The notes under the pieces were generated by a model that was given only the letters and a program-made list of their open reading frames with translations, was not told the origin of the DNA and made no database searches. This document shows, one piece after another, positions 45,401 to 56,730 of a stretch of 64,000 nucleotides of DNA (position 1 is its first letter; each line of letters starts with the position of its first letter). The translations under genes were made by a program, and so were the position numbers. The stretch is from Paramacrobiotus metropolitanus (lineage: Eukaryota > Tardigrada > Eutardigrada > Parachela > Macrobiotidae). Where the stretch lies: assembly GCF_019649055.1 (NCBI RefSeq), contig NW_026570236.1:62001-126000 (forward strand). The letters are read 5' to 3'.

Positions 45401-48400
45401 AAACTGCAATATCCGTTTTTAGTTTCAGAAAATTTAATACCAAGGCGGTTTAATTTGTGCACATGTACCGTGGTTTATATTTTTCTGCATTCATTTTGTA
45501 AAAATTTTCTGTAGGTTACTGTAAAAATTTTTGGAAGGTTACTGTAAAATCTTAATAAAGCTTTTATTCAAAGAAGATATAAAAGTAATATTATAAGTGA
45601 TACGAATGGCGTTTTAAGCCACGGACGCTATGAAGGGCAATAAAGCTTGGCATGCGTAACCTCTAGAAAAGCAAACTTTCACTTTCGAAATTATTTTAAA
45701 TTTTCAGAACATTTTATTGCACGGCAGTACAGGCAAACATCCGACGGACCATACCTTTTTCGAGTGGAATTTCTGTGGAACTCGTTGGTGTAATGTTGAC
45801 TGTGTGCGCACCGCTCCGGCCGGTGCTGTTTGCGCATTTCCAGTGTGATCGCGCGTTCTTTCCCCGCCATCTATAAAATACCAACATTGTGTAAATAATC
45901 GTATAAACAATCCTCCTTCCGAGGAAATTGACGTGATCTCAGTATTTGATTTATGGAATTTTAATTCTGTGAGAAAGTCCACATCATTCGTATGCATTGC
46001 ACAATTTATTTGCATTACTATTATAATTCATTGTATGCAATACATCTGTAATTGTGCTGTTAGCGGCAAAATTGTAACTAATGTTACAGGCAGACTGGGA
46101 AGTAGCGAATCCAATTTTTTGTCGAATGTACCGTATAAATGAAATTAATAATTATTATTTTTTAGTTGCTGTGACGGATTTACGCGCATGCAAATTAAAT
46201 TTATTTTGTTGGCTACGTACGGCTTGCTTCTAATCCAAAACCGGCATGTACAGTCTGTATATCTATACAGGTAGTATATGGATGTATTAAACAGAAAAAT
46301 CCTTTTAATCAATTAAGATGATTTTTGTAGCCAGCTGTCATCCGCCAGTTTACAAGCGGGTTTAACAGATTTTCCAAGCTAGTCTGTATATTGATACAGC
46401 CGGGTGGAGTCAGTGTTTAGAGATTGTTTGTGTGTGCGTGTGTTTTTTATGGTGTCTCACGCCTGAACAACTAATGGTGCTAAATACAGGCCAAGGATCA
46501 ATACAGTTCCCATATTATGCCGCCATCATCATCCGCGCTCCGATAAATTTCACATTAACTCCACGCAGGAAAGTAACACTTTAATTTAAAAGACTGTTTG
46601 GCAATTACACAATTATTCGGTGCAATGTCGAACTATATAGTCGGCTTACCCACGCTGGAGATAAAACGAATTCTGATGCTCTCAGACTATAATTGTACCT
46701 TCGTAAAATTACGACATAAAGAATGTTGCTCTCTTTAAAAATACATTGCATGTGAAAAAGTGATTTAATTGATAAATGCGCTGTAATTATTTGCAGTCTC
46801 ATAGCCATGCATACAAATTTTATTCTACGCGGACGGCATTCGACTTGAATTCTGCGATTACTGAGTTCTCGATAGTAACGTGCGTTATACAAAGTGTCTG
46901 CAATTATCGTAATTGTAGCACAGATATCTATAAACAATTTACGTATGTATATATTTTCCAACAAAATTACATGAAGTACTATTTAGAGAAATGATAGATT
47001 ATTGAATGTGTATATCAATTTTGCAAGTCAAAGAGGATGTTCTAGCTTAATAACGCTGAACAGCAACAGGAGTCTGCAAATGTAAGTCGGAACACTGCAA
47101 ACACAACCAGATCGATTAGTAGGACCATATCAGCTTACCTTTGGTACGGTTTTGGTTTTTATGGCCTTTATGCTGCTTTTGCTGGTAGACCAGATGAAGA
47201 CCATCGTCTGGATCTTGAAAGCCGGCATTGACATAAGCCTTCGTTGGACCATGGTGTTTTCTACCCACACCAACATCGGCGTCAGTAATTAAATGCTTTC
47301 GAGTAACATTTGACGCTCCCATGTTGACACGGTATCCCGGCCTACTGGCATCTACAAAGTTACAAACAGGGCAAATAGTTTGGTTGTTTCGATCGTGAAA
47401 ATCGTGTACACTGTACGCTATTAAAAAGTTAATTCGGCTAATGATTCTACTGTTCGCTCATTCTGTGGTCACTCATTTCGGCTGAAAATTTAATCTGCAT
47501 AGCATTTTGTTTAGCATTTTCTGAAGAAATTTTATTAGTTTCGTTGTTTCTCACAAAAATATTAACAAGCGTGTAAGTTTAAACTGAGATCAGATAGCAC
47601 ATATCTTTTCGCAAACCGCCACTTCACTACGACCGTGTATATGTACCATAATGGCAGTTTGACGTGTATAGATAGCACAGAACTGACTGCGAGAAAACTG
47701 GAATAGTTTTCGTTAATATAAGTACTCGTATATACGGAATATCGGAATGAACTGAATGCACCAGTAATTTGATCAAGCAGTCCGCACAAAACTTTGACAA
47801 AAATCCGCTACCGTATATAAGTATATAAATAACATAACTGAACGGATGAATATATAGAGCAAATAATCAGTTCTAACGGAGCTCCGCTGGTCAATTGCTG
47901 TTTGTATAACCTGATCTAATCGGGATCAATTCATATAATGAATTAACTAATATCACTATCGAAACACAGGGTCATTGTCAAGTGATTAATCAGTCTATCG
48001 CATAAACTGGAGCATTATCCTATAAACGTGTTATGCCAGTTCAATTTGGCATCGATAAAACGAAAATAAGAAAGACTTGAAATCTTCTTCTGCGAGCAGC
48101 AATAACAAATAATATGGACATTGATAACGATTAATATTTTTTTCTTAAGTCTGTGAATCGTCTTCCACGATATGCAAGAAGCTTGGATTTATTGCTCTGC
48201 GCGTTAACGTAATACCAAAAAAATATAAGGTATATTTTTGTTTTATGTTAGTGAAACTAGTGTTTTTATTCACACTAGCTATTTTTATTCACATTAGTAC
48301 ATTCAGGTGAGGTAATATTCCACGTATTTAGGCTGTCTTATAGTTCATATAAAGCGGTAATATTGTTGTCGGGCAGATTGGTAGCCAAAATCAATACAAA

Positions 48401-48838
48401 ATTATGATTAATCGTCAGAATTACACTTGACCACATTATGATTACTACCGGACGGTGTTACGTACAAGGTCGAAGGCAAAAGAAAGCGCACAAGGAAGAT
48501 TAAACAAGTCTATGTTTAAAGACAACAATCCACGGCTAACAAAGGATTGCGACACGTTTCTTTGCTTTCATTACAGCATCCGCGCAAAATACACACACAT
48601 ATACTCACCTTCGAAATCGATCTTCCCATCACGCTTCCGCATATAAAACCAGTACCAGGCAAAAAATCCGCAACAGGTCAACACCAGCGTACACAGAATA
48701 CTCCCAATTACAGCGCCGGCAATATCGCCGTCGGTGAATTTCTAACGTGGGGTCATGGGTGCCGGGTGCCGGCGGATTCTGTCCACTAACGCTCGTCCAG
48801 TATACCAGAAATAGGATAAATATTCCCGTAAAATGCAT
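42452..48838 (-). CDS. Single-pass membrane protein with cytoplasmic PDZ domain (periaxin/AHNAK-like PDZ)
   Basis: Exons: 48838-48791, 48741-48609, 47351-47139, 45870-45755, 45351-45213, 44904-44490, 43761-43207, 42823-42452; phases agree apart from one missing base in the seventh exon, giving about 663 residues. The start encodes a signal-like segment (MHFTGIFILFLVYW). A second hydrophobic stretch (AGAVIGSILCTLVLTCCGFF, then WYWFYMRKR) is a transmembrane helix after a very short ectodomain. The cytoplasmic part has a basic linker, then a PDZ domain (TGLGFNICGN, GIYVQNVLQKGPA, FEDALTILSYASPYDV), whose EDALxILxxAxPY end recalls periaxin, AHNAK and Drosophila big bang. Ser-rich and Pro-rich regions follow. 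In the seventh exon the frame must change between 43573 and 43314, near G/C homopolymers. The first intron would be only 49 nt. It probably anchors membrane partners to cortical scaffolds; I know no named orthologue. Confidence 0.72.
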
Positions 48839-51800
48839 AATATTCCCGGAGTGATAATAGAATCTTATTCCACTGCATTCGACATAAAAGAATCTCACTG
48901 TATGCAAAAGCGATACAGTGTGTACACACACGTTGCACCACTTTGCTCGCTGAACTGCCGGGACGAAAAACAGCAGCCGATGGTCTGCCGCGGTGGCTGC
49001 TGTTGCTACCGCTGACCGGCTCGTGCGGTGTCGCGCAGTCAATCAATTTACAACCCGGCTGGAAATTGAGGCGGGGATTTATGAAAATTTATTACGCCGA
49101 CGGACGGTCAGTATTATACAGATTGTGTCGCAGGGAAAGGAGTGCGCTCTTGATACCTACAACGGAGCATGAATTTATTAAATCCGCTTTTATGGTGCCA
49201 TAATTCACGCAGCTGCTGTTAGTGATACTGTGGTAACGGTGGCTCATCGGCGCATGCTGCGTATGTGGCCAATGAATTCTTTTTGAAAAGTGATATACTC
49301 ACGGCTTTATCAACTTCCAACTGGTTTATTACGGTACAAAGATTGCCTATTTATTGGGACATTTAATTGTTGACTTATTGTTATCGCCTATATTGATAGT
49401 GTAGCCAAGGTGTAACGTTAAGGATTGATAAAGCACTTGCATAATTTATGCACATATCGCTAACAAATATTCGACAAATAGCGTGTGTAATACGAAACTG
49501 TTCGAGCATTTTACATGAAATTACAAAACTATTACTCAAGCGAAGACAAATAATTTACTATTGGAAACGTTACAACGTTAAACAAATTGGCTGTTATGCA
49601 CGTAAAACCGTTACGCATTTAATTTTCTGATGCAACTAGTAAATAAACGCAGAAACGTGTATAGTTACTGTATATATACTTCTACATAATATATTCTTGT
49701 ATTATTATATGTATATTGCGCATTTAGTTTTATAATTCAGATGCAACTAGTAAATGAACGCAGAAATTTGTATAATTGCATATATACCATTGCATCTCTT
49801 TACTCAATAAACTATAAAAAAACTATAAAAACATTTAGGAAAATCCTAAAATATACCAACACAATAATAAATTTATAAACATAATTCAGTGCCGCAATTT
49901 TAGCAAAATTTTTGTCTTAAGCTTACCTGTTGGTTTTGGCAGAGCGATTCCGCATCAAATTCAAAACGAAGGTAAACGTACGATAAATGCTGCCATTTTC
50001 TCAATCGACAACTTCTGCGTTTACAAACGCAGAGTTTCACGACGCATGTATTTTTTGTCGATAATGCCGCAAATCGGCAAAAACTTGACAGGAGCTGAGG
50101 ATTTGATGAGCACAATTACCCAGTAAATGAGGAAAGCGTGGTATCGTGTACACGGACACAAAATAACCGCACACCAGTGTATGGCCGGCAGTAATTTTCT
50201 TGTCCATCAATCTCCGCAGAGCTGATCAGAATCCGCGCAAAAACACAACACTGCATCGTACATATAACAGCCAGCGCCGGTGCGTTGTTGACGCATGAAT
50301 AGCGTAATAGCCGGTCAGTTGAAATTGTTCCAATCAGCAACAGTGAACGTGCGCCGTGAGGGCCATTTCTGATGACAATAAAACCAACTGACAATTGGAC
50401 AATGGCATCGCGGGACAATGCAGCAATCTTCACTCTAACCTACATCAAAACAAGCGAAATTGTTGCATATACTGTATTTAAAAAAATTACTGTATTATAG
50501 GGATAAAAGTGAATTATTAATTTTGTCAATTTGTAAAAGAGTTCCATAGCACCCATTCGTATATCATATACATAGTTATGGGCACATGTAATAAGTGGTC
50601 GTCCTGTTATACGTCGGCAGTATTTTTTTCGATGGACCATTGTAGCGTTGTTCAGATTCGTATGCAGTCGCCGGTGGAGTATTTCAGAGATCTACTTGTA
50701 GCGGATTGTTATTCACATCTTGAGTTGTCTGCCCATCTTCACTTCCGATTTCACCGACCATCATACAGCAACGTAATCTCGAACACAATGAATAATGATG
50801 TGCCTGTTTGTAGTGTACAATACCAGTAGCACTGCATCAGCTTTGGTACTCCAAGCTTTCCAAACAATATTAGTGAGTGACCACTTGTGTGTGCTACATG
50901 TACAGATATATAGTATGTATTACAGTCTGTACTTGCGTAGAAAGTATTACTGCTGAATCTGAGCAGTGCTGACTGCTGAGCAAGTGTGGTCACGGCATCA
51001 TTTCGCACTTACCAGTGCAGCTGAGGACTAAATCGAACGCTTACGAATATTGTGAGAAACCTGCGCATTTAAGCGATACTATCCCGAGAGAGATATGTGT
51101 TATTGATCAAGAATATTTCAAGGGACGCTGCAAGTTTTTGTAGTTGATATTGAGTTTCATGCTGAAATTATGACGGTCTAGAGACTTCGCATCCGTGACC
51201 TTTCATTATGATTCGCGCCTCAGACTTAACTGATCTAAAGTCTTTTTATACCTAATACTGAAGCACAACTTGAAATGACTATGGCCATTAATTAGTATTA
51301 CGTCAGTTTTGTAGCAGATTTTCGTAGCCTGTTGGTTAACGCTTCTTCATAGCTTCTCTTCCGGACGGCGCCTAACACAGCCCGATTTCCACCAAGACTA
51401 CGTGACCTTTGCAGCCTTCCTGCGGGCACCTCCAAAACGTAGGATGATCTTTTTCGGGCGCTCGCCGTACAGCCGTCGGAGGAGTCTAATCTTGATAAAA
51501 TCTTATTTATGGATGGTTGTCCGTCTAATCTAAGTTTTCATTCCCACAAAACACCCGCGTTTCGTACCAACGCATTATGATATCAATCATAACATTTTAT
51601 AGTGACCGCTTTGTTAGATTCTTCATCCAGTTGTCCGGCACTTGCACCTTCCTGCATTCATGATAGATAATTGTCGATTCATTAAAATTTTGTTGCTGGA
51701 CCCATGTTTCATCCGTGGAAACGGTTAACTTCGAATCTTCCACATTTGTGCGCTAGGCAACCGCGTTCTTCGGCACGTGTGTTGTAACATGCAAGTCTAC

Positions 51801-52158
51801 GGGAGACGAACTTTGAGTTGGGGTCACCTCTAGGGCCGATCGCGCAGGGCTGAGTTGCTGAAGCGTAAAGGATACCATTCGAGCAGTTATACAGTTTTCA
51901 AAAAAATTCACTGAAAAATTCAGTATCATGAAGTTTCTAGAGGGGCAGTTATAGGCACCCTAAAAACGACCACAGCCTATCTGCTTAGTGATATGTCATA
52001 ATAATTATTCCAGATTTGGTATCGCTAGATCCGCAATAAAAATTTACACTAGAAAAGTGTTAAAAAAGAAACACAAGGACGAACAAAAGTATTTTCACAT
52101 TTATTTTATGCAACTGTCCGAACTTGGCATGGCAAGGCTGTATTTCAGGTGCTCTATG
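48839..52158. other. Long intergenic region, no gene recognised
   Basis: AT-rich. Contains a ~34-bp direct repeat (next entry) and, near 51350-51745 on the minus strand, a broken frame with a transposase-like STDETWV phrase that is too weak to call. The promoter of the PDZ gene should lie at the left end. Confidence 0.4.
49630..49774. repeat. Pair of ~34-bp direct repeats
   Basis: Copies at 49630-49663 and 49741-49774 share atgcaactagtaaat and cgcagaaa with a few mismatches, spaced 111 bp apart. Possibly an eroded tandem duplication. Confidence 0.65.
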
Positions 52159-52760
52159 ATGTGGAAATTTTTGCTGTGACAACCGCATTGCTAAGTTTAT
52201 CAATGGGAGTTTTTGTGCTTTCCGCTCCCGTTGATACCGATATCCCGCCACTCCTCATCGACACCAACGCCACAACGACCACCACCAATGTCACATGCTT
52301 CCCTGAAGTCCAACTAACTCCCGACGAAGAGCAGAAAATTCGCCAGGAATTCGCCGAAGCCCGTGCGCAGACATGGAAGCTGTGGAAAAGTGCCGCTTAC
52401 AAGCAGCAGATCACCGACGCCGATAAACTGGAGCAATACCTGACCATACCGCTACCTTTACTGCGTTCATCCCCGGACCGTATGCGAGAGATTCGCCGCG
52501 AGCTAAGAAAAGAGCAAGCGCCCATCCACGACGCCGAGGACACGGCGGCCGCGTACAAACTGCAGCTGCGAACCGAAAACGTCTTCTCCATCCCAATGGC
52601 ACTGCAGCCAGGCTGAGCGGTATTAAGGCTGTACCGCCTGCAGGAGCTGCGACGTAAGTTTGACGACATCGGGAAGCGAATCGGCGGATGCAGAGGATGA
52701 AGCGCTCACGTACCAGCAGCCGGTAAAGGAGAATGCTGACCCCGAAAGCCGAAAGGTCAA
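52159..52760 (+). pseudogene. Decayed inverted copy of the secreted charged protein gene
   Basis: Clearly related to the gene at 40936-41627, in opposite orientation. The blocks QLTPDEEQKIRQEFAEARA, TWKLWKSAAYKQQ, DADKLEQYLTIPLP and the stretch around IHDAEDTAAAYKLQL are nearly identical. The aligned ATG at 52159 is followed by an in-frame stop after six codons because of a small insertion in the signal-peptide region. Downstream, a deletion near 52585 and further indels near 52615-52700 destroy the C-terminal frame that the 41-kb copy retains. Similarity continues beyond the gene (for example aaaagccgctttcctggtaa near 52911, matching the flank near 40850), so this was a segmental duplication. 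The central ~150-codon frame is still open, so decay is recent, or a truncated product survives through another start. Confidence 0.75.
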
Positions 52761-53842
52761 CGCGCTTATGCCGCAACCCACGTCAGCAGTGTTGCCCGGG
52801 TTACGATTATTCGCAGGCCCTCATCTCCGTAATGGGTTGGACATAACATGCCGTCTGTTTTGTGTGTTATCGTAATAAGTAAGCCTTTCTGCTCGGTGAT
52901 TTATCTGTAAAAAAGCCGCTTTCCTGGTAATTTGCTGTTCGATGTTGTAAGTTTGTAACGGATAAGGTGCGACGTAATGGCTGTATATGATTACACTGGG
53001 CGCAGAAATACTTACTGGAAGAATATGTTGTGGTGATGGCCAACAGGAAATTAATTTTTACCAGTTGTGTACCGAAAGGTCACCGTACCAGCATGTCATA
53101 TTACAATATTGTTAGTGAATTGTATTCTTAGGGGTTGTTCTTCTTGAGCGGGGAATATCAATCCGCTCCAGTTGCTGGCTGGTGCCGGATAATGCCACGG
53201 TAACCTCGAGTATGAACCCCGATAAGGTCAAACCAGATTATTCTGATGCACAAAAGCGGATTAATACAACACTTCCATATGTTGAGCGTAGTTCTTTTCC
53301 TGAAAGGTGATGATTTCTTTGTTAATGCGCTTTAATACAACACAGGGTTGAATTTAAATGCACTTTTGTGAGGGTAAGTAATAGCGTCTTATAGACAGTT
53401 GTACGTTTAGTGATTGAATTGGCTGGTGCAACTGGGTCTAGGTATTTTACGTAATTGTAAATCTGTAACTGATTTTAATAATAATCTTTCATCATTGACA
53501 TACAATTTGTGAAAGACACCTACACTGCCGTATCGAAAACAAGTTTTGACAGTATTCTTGAAAATTTTCGTTCATATAATTGCGAAACGTCATGTAGACG
53601 GTAAACAGGAAAAACAACGCACAGTTATCGAGGTCGTTATTGAACGTTAAATTTGTGCAATTTTACAGAACAACATACTATATACTCGTAGTGTTTCAGT
53701 CACGAAATTGTCAGAAGACTAATACCCAAAGGCACCACACTTCGATGCTTAAAATACTCGGTCACTATAGATATACCAACAAAGGAAAATACCTGCAAAA
53801 TACGAACGACCGGTCAAAACGCATTAACTGAATGCTCAACGA
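52761..53842. other. Flank of the pseudogene and upstream region of peptide gene 1
   Basis: Carries the continuing homology to the 41-kb locus (to about 52990) and, from about 53490, the start of the ~2-kb tandem duplication. No other gene seen. Confidence 0.45.
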
Positions 53843-53850
53843 TATATAAA
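53843..53850 (+). promoter_or_regulatory. TATA box of secreted peptide gene 1
   Basis: TATATAAA, 113 bases before the ATG at 53963. The paralogous gene has a similar element at nearly the same distance. Confidence 0.55.
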
Positions 53851-53962
53851 AGCCTAAAATTTGTTTCAAATGATATTGCACTTAAATTTTTAAAAGCCAA
53901 CAACTTGATGTCGCATTTTTAAGTTTTGTTATTGATGGCCTTTAATTTGCAAACAATCCGAA

Positions 53963-54103
53963 ATGGTTTCAATCCGCAAATTTCTCGTCCAGATCGCTGT
54001 GGTTTTGACTGCTGTCGCCGGGTACGTCCAAGCCGCCGAAATAGGCCGGGCACCACACAAGAAGGCTAATGGAGACCCATGCAAATATATACTTACATGT
54101 TAA
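53963..54103 (+). CDS. Tiny secreted two-cysteine peptide 1
   Basis: A 46-residue frame. Residues 1-24 form a textbook signal peptide (MVSIRKF, then a hydrophobic core IAVVLTAVAG, then a YVQA cleavage region). The predicted mature peptide is about 21-22 residues, starting AEIGRAP and ending CKYILTC, so a disulfide could close a small loop at the C-terminus. A TATA box lies 113 bases upstream and AATAAA at 54407-54412. A paralogue 2 kb downstream keeps the signal peptide, the AEIGRAP start and the C-terminal CKYI..C, while the middle diverges, the pattern of a gene under selection. No family recognised: could be a signalling peptide, an antimicrobial or another secreted effector. Function unknown. 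Confidence 0.65.
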   Translation: MVSIRKFLVQIAVVLTAVAGYVQAAEIGRAPHKKANGDPCKYILTC

Positions 54104-54300
54104 CCAGCTGTTCATTCCAAATGGATATTCCGGCTTGTAGCTGTGTACTATACTGTGCGTTTTTCCATGAATTATGATATATGTATGTATGTACAATACA
54201 ATACTGTACTATAATGTGCGCTTTTCCATACTTCAAGTATACTCTAATATACTGTGCATTTTCCATGTGCATTAATATATTAATGTCGTATCCTTCTCTG
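54104..54300. repeat. Degenerate tandem repeats after peptide gene 1
   Basis: Three imperfect copies of a unit resembling ctatactgtgcgtttttcca occur at roughly 40-50-bp spacing between 54145 and 54275, in the likely 3' UTR. Only one such unit remains after the paralogous gene near 56155. Confidence 0.5.
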
Positions 54301-55848
54301 ACTAAAGTTTGATTAAATCTCCTAACTTAATCTGAATCTGCACAAAGAATAGCGAGTTATACTCGTACTTTTACGTGAGACGGTTTTCAAGCAAGCAGTG
54401 TGCAAAAATAAATTCTCTGCAGGTGGTTCACCCAGATTGCTTAGTTGTACAGATACGATACCATACCACCGGTGTTCTTTAAACCATCACTGTTGACTAA
54501 ATCTGACAAATCACAGAATTATGTTGAAGTTCCCAATTGAAACTCAACCACAGCAGTCATAACCAGTTACAAAGCGCACCGTTAAATCAGTCCACATCCG
54601 AACCCTTTCGCAAGACAATCCAAAAGCAAAAGGTCATAATATTTACCCCGGTTTGCTCTTGAGTAGTCATGACCAAACTAGTAGTCATTCCCCCGATTTC
54701 GCCACAAGGGATCCGCCTGCATTCGCTGTAACCAGTCCGCTCCAGTTGGTGATACTACGACACCAGATCTAGACGGTAATATCACGCTCTCATCATTCAT
54801 GGGTTCGTGACCTTTCCAGTTTTGGAGGAATTTTTAGACTATTCGACGGTTAGCTGTGCAGCCGAACTGTGTGCCCAAACTCGGATTCAGGCCAGCGTGC
54901 CATGCATATGCCAGATCTAGAAGATCGCCGAGATTGAATGAGTGCAATGGAGGGAAGCTATCTGGTCCATATATAGCATGCATGGACGGAAATCAACTTA
55001 CATTGAAGTTTTGAACAATGAAACAATATGAACTGAATATGATGAAAACTTCCCAAAAGACTGCGAAACAGGAGTCAAAGGACAACATAACCGTTTAAAT
55101 GAAATATTGATTTAGCAATAAAAATTTGCCAGGGGTTTGAAATACTTGAAGAAAACGATAAAATAATGATACCTATTGCCGCTTTAATCAAGGTATTCCT
55201 CTCTAAGTAACGGCCCCTCTACCATTCCGAATTCCAAAAGATCTATAGTAGGTTAAAATGGTGCAACAGATTGAATTATTTTAGCAGACACATACTTTTT
55301 GTATTCCACTAATATATAGTTGGCGATATTAAATTTGTAAACAGTTTTTTTTTGAACAATTTTGCAGTAGAACAATCACGGATCAATCTAATGCAAGATC
55401 GTAATTCGGGGAGGAGGGTTACATTGTCTTATTGCGGACAGCGAATTTTGCTAGTGTGATCCACATTATGTTGACGTTTGCAACAGTTTTCAATAACATA
55501 CGTTGACATACAATTTGCGAAAAATACTTTAGTCACACAATCGGAACGAAAACAAGCGTTGACCGTGTTCTTCGAAATTTTCCGTTCATAAAATTTTGTA
55601 ACGTCATGTAGACACTAAATAAGAAACACAGCGTGTATCTGTAGTTATCGAGGTTGTTATTGGATATTTGCAATTTTACATAACAACATATACTCTGGTA
55701 TTCCAGTCACGAAATTCTCAGAAGGCTGCAATGCCACAGGCATCACTTTTTGATGCTTAAAAATACTTCTTGGTCAGTTACTAACTAACAGAGGAAAGTA
55801 CTTGCAAAATACAAAGACCGTTTCAAATACAACAACTGAACGATCCGC
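54301..55848. other. Duplicated spacer with a tomosyn 3'-end remnant
   Basis: 54460-54620 matches 56550-56690 (for example ggtgttctttaaacca, aaatctgacaaatcaca). Around 54700-54770 a stretch containing ccgcctgcattcgc resembles the last tomosyn exon near 56800-56850 but is not open, so it is a duplicated fragment. 55490-55840 matches 53490-53840. No functional gene seen. Confidence 0.55.
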
Positions 55849-55856
55849 ATATAAGC
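55849..55856 (+). promoter_or_regulatory. TATA-like element of secreted peptide gene 2
   Basis: atataag-type element about 110 bases before the ATG at 55964, at the position of the TATA box of the paralogue. Confidence 0.45.
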
Positions 55857-55963
55857 GATTTGTTTCCAATGCAGCTACACTTCAGTTGTCGAAACGCTGA
55901 ATACTTCATACCGACATTTCTAAATTTGCTGTGGATGACCTTTAGTGTGCAAAACAATCCAAA

Positions 55964-56110
55964 ATGGTTTCACTCCGCAAATTTATAGTCCGGATCGCTG
56001 TGGTATTGACTGCTGTCGCTGGTTACATCCAAGCCGCGGAAATAGGTCGTGCACCATACAAAGATCTCGAGGCTGACGGTTTCGACCAATGCAAATATAT
56101 AATGTGTTAA
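55964..56110 (+). CDS. Tiny secreted two-cysteine peptide 2
   Basis: A 48-residue paralogue of the peptide at 53963. The signal peptide is nearly identical (MVSLRKF, IAVVLTAVAGY, IQA) and the mature part begins AEIGRAPYKD. A two-residue-longer acidic middle (LEADGFDQ) replaces the basic HKKANGDP of copy 1. It ends CKYIMC, so the cysteines are four residues apart, against five in copy 1. The charge switch in the middle, with conserved ends, suggests functional divergence after duplication. Too short for routine gene callers. Function unknown. Confidence 0.65.
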   Translation: MVSLRKFIVRIAVVLTAVAGYIQAAEIGRAPYKDLEADGFDQCKYIMC

Positions 56111-56730
56111 CCAGTTGTCCATTCCACATGGATATTCCCGATTTGGAGCTATGAACTGTGCGTTTTTTACTATGTATAAAGCAATCCTTTTTTAATGTAA
56201 ACAATTATAAATATGCATTAGGATCAGATATATCTATATGCTTCTCTGGCTAATTTTTAGTATAGATATCTGTTTCGACTTTGGAACAAAGCTTAAGTAC
56301 TCCGCATGTCGCAACAAACAATGAATTCTACGTGGTTTATTCTTTTTTATGCTCCAGTCAGATTTTCCGATTTCTTTAAAATGCAAGTTTGCTGTAATAC
56401 AGTTATGGCTTGGATCCTATGAAAATACAAAGTATTACACCTGTATCTTATCAAAACATTGAACAGCTCAATCTGCATATCAACTTTATTTTCACGCAGC
56501 GGAAGTGCCATAATATATTCCCGCGAGATATGTACACGGTACAGTTGTACAATATCACCGGTGTTCTTTAAACCAGCATTAATTAAATCTGACAAATCAC
56601 AAAATTATACTGAAGTTCCCAATTTAAATCCAACCAGTGCAATTATAACCAGTCACAGAGTTCCACCGGATCGACATCAAATAACCCACATCCGAACTTT
56701 TTCGTATGAGGACCAGAGGAACGCAACAAG
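56111..56730. other. Spacer between peptide gene 2 and the tomosyn 3' end
   Basis: Second copy of the duplicated spacer. Convergent 3' ends; no further gene. Confidence 0.5.

Noticed and set aside
45704-45870. ATG at 45870 as an internal start for the PDZ gene
   Set aside because: That frame ends in phase 2 and does not join the PDZ exon; the other frame joins both the upstream membrane exons and the PDZ exon in phase.
51350-51745. Possible mariner transposase fossil on the minus strand (STDETWV followed by a Trp)
   Set aside because: Spacing to the following Trp is wrong for mariner, the frame is broken, and no terminal repeats were found; too weak to call.
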